Assembly (NCBI GenBank): GCA_964638795.1
Contig: CAZXAX010000001.1
Span: forward strand, 8,620 to 72,619
Source: CAIYHK01 sp964638795
GTDB taxonomy: Bacteria; Actinomycetota; Acidimicrobiia; Acidimicrobiales; Ilumatobacteraceae
Direction of reading: 5' to 3'
Length of the DNA: 64,000 nt
Part shown: in pieces, positions 52,560-58,378 of the stretch
How positions within the stretch are numbered: the first letter of the stretch is position 1
Layout: each line of letters starts with the position of its first letter
Program-made: the position numbers and the translations under genes
Notes under the pieces: generated by a model
What the model saw: the letters and a program-made list of their open reading frames with translations, nothing else
Told to the model about the DNA's origin: nothing
Database searches by the model: none

Positions 52560-53495
52560 ATGGAAGTGGGTTCGCTGGCACCAATGCCCGCAGGCGCTGT
52601 GGGATCAGTTGTCTTTTTTGGGACACCTGCGGTTGCTGCTCGCGTGCTCAGCGGTTTGATCGCAAGTGGTGTTGAGATTGAGCTGGTCGTCACGGGAGCC
52701 GATGTTCGTCGCGGTCGCGGTTCTGAGATAGCCCCGAGTGCCGTTCGTGAAGTTGCTGATGCTCATGGCGTTCCTGTGGTGTTTGATCCCAACGAAGCTC
52801 TGAAACTGCCCGCATCTGATTCGCGGCTTGGAGTGGTGGTGGCCTACGGCCGAATCTTGCGAGCCCCGTTGTTGGAGTCATTGCCGATGGTGAATATTCA
52901 TTTCTCGCAACTTCCACGGTGGCGCGGTGCTGCTCCGGTAGAACGTGCGATCCTGAACGGTGACACAACCATTGGTGTTGACTTGATGAGAGTGGCCGCT
53001 GGCCTCGACGAGGGTGATGTGTTCAGTGAAGTCATTTTGCCGATCCGTGATGATCATGATGTTCAGTCATTACGTAACGATCTTGCTGACGCCGCCTTGC
53101 CCCTTATCGTTTCGTCCCTGAAATCTGGATTTGGAATTCCTCGTCCCCAGGCCGGTGAACCGGTTTATGCACACAAAATCACAAAAGACGAGTTGCGGGT
53201 GAATTGGGAACACAGCGCGCAGTCCATCAGTCGCCTGGTGCGTATCGGCGGAGGAGCAACTCGTATCAATGGCGCCGACCTCAAATTGAGGAGAGTTCGG
53301 GTCATAGATCAGAAGAGCCACGATGAACCAGGGACGATTCTTGATAACACAACGCTTAGCGTTGCGACCGGTGACGGCGTATTGCATTTGCTTGAGGTGC
53401 AGCCCGCCGGCAAGCGCGTGATGCCAGCCCCCGACTGGGCTCGTGGAGCACGGATCGAAGTTGGCTCCAAGTTTGAGAGAATTATTCATGGCTGA
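52560..53495 (+). CDS. fmt: Methionyl-tRNA formyltransferase
   Basis: Formylates initiator Met-tRNA using 10-formyl-THF. It has 311 residues: VVFFGTPAVAARVLSGL, VVVAYGRIL, the catalytic NIHFSQLPRWRGAAPVERAI and DEGDV Asp, then the C-terminal tRNA-binding domain. GTG 52557 and ATG 52560 are both possible. The end overlaps the MogA/MoaB-like gene by 8 bases. Confidence 0.95.
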   Translation: MEVGSLAPMPAGAVGSVVFFGTPAVAARVLSGLIASGVEIELVVTGADVRRGRGSEIAPSAVREVADAHGVPVVFDPNEALKLPASDSRLGVVVAYGRILRAPLLESLPMVNIHFSQLPRWRGAAPVERAILNGDTTIGVDLMRVAAGLDEGDVFSEVILPIRDDHDVQSLRNDLADAALPLIVSSLKSGFGIPRPQAGEPVYAHKITKDELRVNWEHSAQSISRLVRIGGGATRINGADLKLRRVRVIDQKSHDEPGTILDNTTLSVATGDGVLHLLEVQPAGKRVMPAPDWARGARIEVGSKFERIIHG

Positions 53496-53967
53496 GAACA
53501 AGTTGCGAGCAAAAGTGCTCACCATCAGTGACGGAGTGGTCGCTGGTACGCGAGAGGACACTTCAGGCGCTGAACTGGTACGAGTGCTTACCGAGCACGG
53601 GTTTGATGTCGTTGACCAATCTGTAGTGGCAGATGGTGCAGACTCTGTGCGTACAGCGTTACTCGAGCTCACGCAGGATTTCGCCGGGCTAATCGTTACC
53701 ACTGGTGGCACAGGTTTTGCGCCCCGAGATCAGACACCTGAAGGCACAATTGCGGTGATTGAACGTGAGGCACCTGGCTTAGCAGAGGCGATGCGTGCTG
53801 TGAATCCACTCGGCAGGCTGTCGCGTGGTGTGGTCGGCGTTCGCGGACGCAGCATCATCGTGAATACGCCGGGCTCGCCAAAGGGCTGCGTGGAGCAGGT
53901 GAGCGCAGTTTTGGACGTTTTGCCCCACGCTTTAGCGCTGGTGGCAGAAACTCCTACGGTCCACTGA
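53488..53967 (+). CDS. MogA/MoaB-family molybdenum cofactor protein
   Basis: Family members adenylylate molybdopterin. The 159-residue protein has KVLTISDGVVAGTREDTSG, the TTGGTGFAPRDQTPEGT motif with conserved Asp and Glu, and NTPGSPKG. MogA and MoaB cannot be separated from sequence alone. No other molybdenum cofactor gene is in the window; placement after fmt suggests mere co-transcription. Confidence 0.88.
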   Translation: MAENKLRAKVLTISDGVVAGTREDTSGAELVRVLTEHGFDVVDQSVVADGADSVRTALLELTQDFAGLIVTTGGTGFAPRDQTPEGTIAVIEREAPGLAEAMRAVNPLGRLSRGVVGVRGRSIIVNTPGSPKGCVEQVSAVLDVLPHALALVAETPTVH

Positions 53968-53978
53968 AGGCCCATAAC

Positions 53979-53993
53979 TAGGCTTATCAACTG
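53979..53993 (+). promoter_or_regulatory. Possible leaderless promoter for hisG
   Basis: TAGGCT (53979-53984) is 8 bases before the hisG GTG in a 25-base gap. No Shine-Dalgarno is visible. Confidence 0.4.
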
Positions 53994-54865
53994 TGCTGAA
54001 GATTGTTCTCCCCAAAGGTTCGTTAGAGAAGGCCACTTTCGAATTGTTCGAAGCCGCGGACCTGGCGATTTCGCGATCTTCATCAGTCGACTACAAAGCA
54101 TCCATCGATGACCCCCGTGTGGCGGAAGTTCGTATTCTGCGCCCGCAAGAAATCCCTATGTACGTTGCTGAGGGCCTCTTTGATATCGGAATCACCGGCC
54201 GCGACTGGATCGTTGAGACCAACTCAAACGTTGAGAGTCTTGGCGAACTCAAGTATTCAAAAGTGACCAGTAATCCGGTGAAAGTCGTGGTTGCGGTAGC
54301 GGGAGATTCCCCTGCCCAATCAGTCGCGGATCTTCCACAAGGAGTACGCGTCACATCTGAATACCCGGAAATGACCCGGAGATTTTTTTCCGAGCGTGGG
54401 ATCAACGCCGATGTGCGTCTGTCATACGGTGCGAGTGAAGCCAAGATTCCTGACATTGCCGACTGCGTGGTTGACATCACTGAAACTGGTCGCGCACTGC
54501 GTGCTGCGGGATTGCGTGTAATAGACACGATCCTTGTGTCTTACACCGAATTGATTGCCAACCCAAATTCATACGCTGATCCAGCCAAGAGACACGCGAT
54601 GGATCAGTTGATGACCCTGCTCAATGGAACTCTTGAAGCAAGAACCAAAGTCTTGGTGAAACTGAATGTGAGTGAAGCGAATTACGAATCGGTTCTCAAG
54701 GTGCTTCCAGCTGCTAAGTCGCCCACGGTGTCAAGACTCGCAAGTGGTGACTACGCGATTGAATCCGTGGTTGAGAAGCGAACCATCAACGTGATAATCC
54801 CTGCCTTGGTGGATGCGGGAGCAAGCGACATTCTCGAGTTGCCGATTTCCAAAATTGTCCACTGA
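53993..54865 (+). CDS. hisG: ATP phosphoribosyltransferase, long form
   Basis: First and feedback-controlled step of histidine synthesis. It has 290 residues: two periplasmic-binding-like catalytic lobes (LKIVLPKGSLEKAT, DIGITGRDWIVE, VVDITETGRALRAAG) and a C-terminal ACT-like regulatory domain (VLKVLPAAKSPTVSRLASGD, VVEKRTINVIIPALVDAGA). This is the HisZ-independent form that binds histidine directly. No other his biosynthetic gene is adjacent. Confidence 0.95.
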   Translation: MLKIVLPKGSLEKATFELFEAADLAISRSSSVDYKASIDDPRVAEVRILRPQEIPMYVAEGLFDIGITGRDWIVETNSNVESLGELKYSKVTSNPVKVVVAVAGDSPAQSVADLPQGVRVTSEYPEMTRRFFSERGINADVRLSYGASEAKIPDIADCVVDITETGRALRAAGLRVIDTILVSYTELIANPNSYADPAKRHAMDQLMTLLNGTLEARTKVLVKLNVSEANYESVLKVLPAAKSPTVSRLASGDYAIESVVEKRTINVIIPALVDAGASDILELPISKIVH

Positions 54866-54866
54866 G

Positions 54867-55076
54867 ATGAGCGACGACCGATTAATCGGCACAGTTACTG
54901 ACTTTGACTTTGCGGTTGGTTTGGGTCATCTTTCGACCTCCGAAGGGGAAACACGCCTGTTCCATTGCGTCGAGATTGCCGATGGAACCCGAAACATAGA
55001 GGTCGGATCTCGGGTCTCATTCCTTGCCGTCACACGCTTTGGGCATCAAGAAGCTGCAGATCTGCGAGTCGTTTGA
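54867..55076 (+). CDS. Small cold-shock-domain-like protein
   Basis: The 69-residue product starts one base after the hisG stop. It reads as one OB-fold of cold-shock type: LIGTVTDFDFAVGLGHLS, then TRLFHCVEIADGTRNIEVGS and VSFLAVTRFGHQEAADL. The usual RNP1 KGFGFI is VGLGHL, and RNP2 VFVH is RLFHC, so nucleic-acid contacts are altered. Similar short proteins with an FHC-x-x-I-x-DG pattern occur in actinobacteria with no assigned role. RNA binding is inference. Confidence 0.75.
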   Translation: MSDDRLIGTVTDFDFAVGLGHLSTSEGETRLFHCVEIADGTRNIEVGSRVSFLAVTRFGHQEAADLRVV

Positions 55077-55108
55077 ATCGGATTGGGTCTGTTTTGGGTG
55101 CCTTCGGC

Positions 55109-55302
55109 TAGCCTGAAGGGCGAAATTTGTACGAAGTGGGATCAGGTTTACGCCAGAACCCCACCTGGTCACCTGAAGTTGTTCAGCGTGAACCGGGTCC
55201 GAATGAGGTGGGCCCCTGTGGGTCGCCCTTGTGACGACTTTGTATGAACGTCATCAGTCAGTTACAAGGAGGGTGAAACCCATTGCACAGGAGTGAACGG
55301 CC
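55109..55302 (+). promoter_or_regulatory. Promoter and structured 5' leader of infC-rpmI-rplT
   Basis: TAGCCT (55109-55114) is a candidate -10, giving a leader of about 180 bases with no gene. ATCAGGT (55141-55147) can pair with ACCTGGT (55163-55169), and GTGGG (55136-55140) with CCCAC (55160-55164). A strong hairpin spans 55167-55194 (GGTCAC-CTGAA with TTCAG-GTGAACC, two bulges) and competes with the first. GGGCCCC...GGG..GCCC (55210-55228) and TGACG/CGTCA (55232-55253) follow. Likely a cis-regulatory leader of the ribosomal-protein/IF3 kind. Confidence 0.5.
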
Positions 55303-55905
55303 ATAGCACCGCCGCAGAACGAACCGCGGTACAACGATCGGATCAGGGCACGCGAAGTTCGCGTGATCGGCCCTGATGGTTCCCAATTGGGAATTAGGTC
55401 GCTGAACGATGCCCTCATCCTCGCTCGCGAGGCAGATCTCGATCTGGTTGAAGTGGCTCCGTTGGCGACTCCGCCGGTGTGTCGAATAATGGACTACGGC
55501 AAATTCCGTTACGAGGAGTCACAAAAGGCCAAGGAATCGCGCAAGAAGACCACGCAGATTGTCATCAAGGAAGTGAAGTTCCGTCCCAAGATTGGAAAGG
55601 GCGACTTCGATACCAAGGTTCGCCACATGGCGGAGTTCCTCGACGATGGACACAAAGTGAAGGTCACACTGCAATTCCGAGGACGCGAAGTGGCTCACCC
55701 AGAGCTTGGATCGAAGATTTTGGATGCAGTTCTGGAGCAGCTTGGATCGGCCGCCAAAGTGGAGACCCAGGCTCGACTCGAAGGTCGCAACATGACCATG
55801 GTCTTGGCCCCGGATAAAAAATCCACCAAGAAGGAAAAGCCAGCCAGTGCCACTCCAGTAAGGGAATCCACGGATGCCGAAGTGGTCACCGAGACCACTG
55901 ACTGA
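55303..55905 (+). CDS. infC: Translation initiation factor IF-3, ATA start
   Basis: Checks start codons and keeps ribosomal subunits apart. From the ATA at 55303 the protein has 200 residues with NEPRYNDRIRAREVRVIGPD at the N-terminus (in part), LDLVEVAPLATPPVCRIMDYGKF, and a C-terminal RNA-binding domain ending in a Lys-rich and acidic tail. An in-frame TGA at 55294-55296 blocks earlier starts, and the first canonical codon (GTG 55363) would delete the conserved N-terminus. AGGAG (55289-55293) lies 9 bases before the ATA. Non-canonical infC starts allow autoregulation by IF3 in E. coli. Confidence 0.92.
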   Translation: MAPPQNEPRYNDRIRAREVRVIGPDGSQLGIRSLNDALILAREADLDLVEVAPLATPPVCRIMDYGKFRYEESQKAKESRKKTTQIVIKEVKFRPKIGKGDFDTKVRHMAEFLDDGHKVKVTLQFRGREVAHPELGSKILDAVLEQLGSAAKVETQARLEGRNMTMVLAPDKKSTKKEKPASATPVRESTDAEVVTETTD

Positions 55906-55911
55906 ATTAGA

Positions 55912-55925
55912 GATTTGAAAAGGAG
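55912..55925 (+). repeat. 14-base repeat with Shine-Dalgarno before rpmI (copy 1)
   Basis: GATTTGAAAAGGAG, 6 bases before the rpmI ATG. An identical copy precedes rplT. Confidence 0.8.
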
Positions 55926-55931
55926 GCAACG

Positions 55932-56129
55932 ATGCCAAAGATGAAGACAAGTAAGACCGCCGCCAAGCGTTTTCGCAAGACGGGCACAGGAAAATTGAAG
56001 CGTCAACAGGCGAACCGCCAGCACCTGTTTGAGAAGAAGTCGAGCGAGCGCACGCGTCGTCTTGACGGAATCGTTGACGTGCATCCAGGTGATGCGAAGA
56101 AGATCAAGCGACTCCTCGCCGAGCGCTGA
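55932..56129 (+). CDS. rpmI: 50S ribosomal protein L35
   Basis: Small basic ribosomal protein of 65 residues with the family opening MPKMKTSKTAAKRFRKTGTG and the central RQHLFEKKSSERTRRL. A strong Shine-Dalgarno, AAAAGGAGG, precedes it. Middle gene of infC-rpmI-rplT. Confidence 0.97.
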   Translation: MPKMKTSKTAAKRFRKTGTGKLKRQQANRQHLFEKKSSERTRRLDGIVDVHPGDAKKIKRLLAER

Positions 56130-56153
56130 TATCTGAACCCATACCCGACTGTT

Positions 56154-56167
56154 GATTTGAAAAGGAG
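56154..56167 (+). repeat. 14-base repeat with Shine-Dalgarno before rplT (copy 2)
   Basis: GATTTGAAAAGGAG, 7 bases before the rplT ATG, identical to the copy before rpmI. Confidence 0.8.
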
Positions 56168-56174
56168 ATAAACC

Positions 56175-56531
56175 ATGGCACGAGTAAAGAGAGCCGTAGG
56201 TTCAAAAAAGCACCGTAAGCAGACACTTGAGCGTGCAAAGGGCTACTACGGCAACAAGAGCCGTTCGGTTCGTGCTGCTAACGAGCAGGTAATGCGTTCT
56301 GGTCAGTATGCGTTTCGCGATCGCCGTGCGCGCAAAGGCGAATTTCGTCGTCTTTGGATTCAGCGCATCAATGCAGGCTGTCGCGCCAATGACATGTCGT
56401 ACAGCCGTTTTATTGCCGGTTTGAATGCGGCAGGAATTGAAGTGGATCGCAAGATTCTCTCCGATGTGGCAACTACGGATCCGGCAGCTTTTACAAAGCT
56501 GGTTGAAGCCGCAAAGGCAGCGCTCGCCTGA
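56175..56531 (+). CDS. rplT: 50S ribosomal protein L20
   Basis: Early-assembly large-subunit protein of 118 residues. It opens MARVKRAVGSKKHRKQ and contains KGYYGNKSRSVRAANEQVM, DRRARKGEFRRLWIQRINA and NDMSYSRFIAGL. L20 represses its own operon in some bacteria by binding leader RNA. Its TGA overlaps a CTG that may start the next gene. Confidence 0.97.
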   Translation: MARVKRAVGSKKHRKQTLERAKGYYGNKSRSVRAANEQVMRSGQYAFRDRRARKGEFRRLWIQRINAGCRANDMSYSRFIAGLNAAGIEVDRKILSDVATTDPAAFTKLVEAAKAALA

Positions 56532-56581
56532 CCGGTCAACTCGGACTTCGTCACCCGAATGTTCAGCAACTGCGGCGCCTC

Positions 56582-57295
56582 TTGGGGCGCCGCAGTGCTC
56601 GTTTAGATGAGGGTTTGCTCGTCGTCGAAGGTGCGATGCTGCTGCGAGAAGCCGCTTCGGCGGGTTGGCGTGTAGTGGCTCAAGTGCTCGCGCCTGAAGG
56701 CGAGGCTCTGCCATCGATTGGCGAAGACTTATGGTTTCTGGCCCCAGACGTTCTCGAGAAGATTTCTGACACAACAACTCCACAACCCGTGCTTGGCTTG
56801 GTGGAGCGTCGTGTGATTGACCTCAACCGGATTGCAGTTTCTGGTTGGGTTCTTGTTCTTGACCGAATCGCGGACCCTGGTAACGCGGGCACTTTGATTC
56901 GATCTGCCGAAGCAGCAGGAGCTGGAGCTGTTTTTATAACCAAGGGCAGCGTGGATTGGTCGAGTCCAAAGACCGTGCGATCAAGTGCGGGTGCAGTTTT
57001 CAACGTGCCGATAGTTGAGGTGTCGGATCTCGATGTTGTGAAGAGTCATGGTTGGAAACTCGTTGGTACCAGCTCGCACGAAAAGCAAGGCGCCAAAAAT
57101 TACAAAGACGCCGATCTCTCTGGCCCAGTGGCATTGGTTCTTGGCAACGAAGCCCATGGCTTGGATACTCAGACGGCCTTTGATCAATGGGTGTTCATTC
57201 CGCACTTGGGGCGCGCCGAGAGTCTGAATGTCGCTATGGCAGGCACGCTGCTTGCTTTTGAGATTGCTAGCCGAAAATTGTCGGAGAGCCAATGA
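56582..57295 (+). CDS. TrmH/SpoU-family RNA 2'-O-methyltransferase
   Basis: Methylates ribose of tRNA or rRNA with SAM using a trefoil knot. From TTG 56582 it has 237 residues: an L30e-like substrate domain (GLLVVEGAMLLREA), then NAGTLIRSAEAAGAGAVF, LVLGNEAHGLD and ESLNVAMAGTLLAFE, the three SpoU motifs. The frame is open upstream and encodes RHPNVQQLRRLLGRRSAR, which looks like the normal family N-terminus. The only start there is CTG (56528, CTGA overlap with the rplT stop; 255 residues). Target RNA unknown. Confidence 0.88.
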   Translation: MGRRSARLDEGLLVVEGAMLLREAASAGWRVVAQVLAPEGEALPSIGEDLWFLAPDVLEKISDTTTPQPVLGLVERRVIDLNRIAVSGWVLVLDRIADPGNAGTLIRSAEAAGAGAVFITKGSVDWSSPKTVRSSAGAVFNVPIVEVSDLDVVKSHGWKLVGTSSHEKQGAKNYKDADLSGPVALVLGNEAHGLDTQTAFDQWVFIPHLGRAESLNVAMAGTLLAFEIASRKLSESQ

Positions 57296-57336
57296 TGAGT
57301 GCGATTAGCGTCTTTACTGCCAATAGGAGGCGGTAG
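57292..57336 (+). CDS. Possible 14-codon ORF over the pheS ribosome site
   Basis: ATG 57292 overlaps the TrmH-family stop (ATGA) and has GGAGAG (57283-57288) upstream. The frame reads MMSAISVFTANRRR and ends in TAG at 57334-57336, four bases before pheS. It covers the pheS Shine-Dalgarno AGGAGG (57325-57330). Only one Phe codon is present, so this is not a classical Phe attenuation peptide. It may be a coupling ORF or chance. Confidence 0.3.
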   Translation: MMSAISVFTANRRR

Positions 57337-57340
57337 TCGA

Positions 57341-58366
57341 ATGGCCACAGATGAAATCAAAGCGCTTGAAGAGAGGTTGAAGGTTGCCTCCGACGATGCC
57401 ATCAGTCGCCTTGGGGCAGTAACAACCATTGATGATCTGCGCTCCCTGCAAAACGAGGTTTTGGGCAAAAAGGGTTCCGTTGGTTCAATGAAGAGTGAAC
57501 TTGGGCGTCTTACTTCTGTTGATGCCAAGAAAGAAGCCGGGGCGATGTTGAATACCGTCACCGATCAACTTGAAGCGTCATTCAATGCTCGGCGCGAACT
57601 TCTCGAAGATGTCGCATTCGCTCAACAGGTGGCAACGGAACGTCTCGATCTAACCGAACACCTTTCAGTGGCGCGCCGTGGGCATTCACATTTGGTAACA
57701 CAGGCAACTCGTCGCTTGGAAGATGTCTTTGTAGGCCTTGGATTTCAGATTGCTGAAGGTCCAGAAGTTGAAACCGATTTCTACAACTTTGAGGCGTTGA
57801 ACATGCCCAAGTCGCATCCAGCTAGGAGTATGTGGGACACCATGTTCGTGGAGTCAGGGGAGCCTGGGTCGGTACTTCTGCGAACTCATACTTCTCCGGT
57901 GCAGATCCGAGTCATGGAAACCTGGAAACCGCCGATTTATGCGATCATGCCGGGCCGCGTGTTTCGTCGGGATACGCCCGACGCCACGCACATGCCAGTG
58001 TTCCATCAGATTGAATGTCTGGTAATAGATCGCGGAATCACTTTTGCGGATCTTGCAGGAACAATTGAGTCGTTCACTAAGGCATTTTTTGGTGGTGACT
58101 TCACGAGCCGTCTGCGACCGTCATATTTTCCGTTCACGGAGCCCAGTGCCGAATTCGATATTCGTCGCCCTGATGGAACCTGGATTGAGCTCGGTGGTTG
58201 CGGCATGGTTCATCCAAATGTGCTTCGTGCGGGCGGTCTTGACCCCGAAGAATGGACGGGATTTGCCTTCGGCTTTGGTATCGACCGCATGGCCAAGGAG
58301 CGTCACGGAATTGACGACATACGTGAGATGTACACCAACGACCTGCGCTTCTTGCGCCAGTTCTGA
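57341..58366 (+). CDS. pheS: Phenylalanyl-tRNA synthetase alpha chain
   Basis: Catalytic subunit of the (alpha-beta)2 enzyme. It has 341 residues: N-terminal coiled coil that binds tRNA (EIKALEERLKVASDD to about residue 90), then the class II core with EGPEVETDFYNFEALNMPK, LLRTHTSPVQIR, FRRDTPDATHMPVFHQIE and GFAFGFGIDRMAK. The ATG at 57341 with AGGAGG 10 bases upstream is preferred over the longer frame from 57299. Confidence 0.96.
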   Translation: MATDEIKALEERLKVASDDAISRLGAVTTIDDLRSLQNEVLGKKGSVGSMKSELGRLTSVDAKKEAGAMLNTVTDQLEASFNARRELLEDVAFAQQVATERLDLTEHLSVARRGHSHLVTQATRRLEDVFVGLGFQIAEGPEVETDFYNFEALNMPKSHPARSMWDTMFVESGEPGSVLLRTHTSPVQIRVMETWKPPIYAIMPGRVFRRDTPDATHMPVFHQIECLVIDRGITFADLAGTIESFTKAFFGGDFTSRLRPSYFPFTEPSAEFDIRRPDGTWIELGGCGMVHPNVLRAGGLDPEEWTGFAFGFGIDRMAKERHGIDDIREMYTNDLRFLRQF

Positions 58367-58378
58367 GGTGGTGGTGCG

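Noticed and set aside
55210..55230. GC-rich hairpin in the infC leader as an intrinsic terminator
   Set aside because: Followed by only two T before GTG; kept as part of a structured leader.
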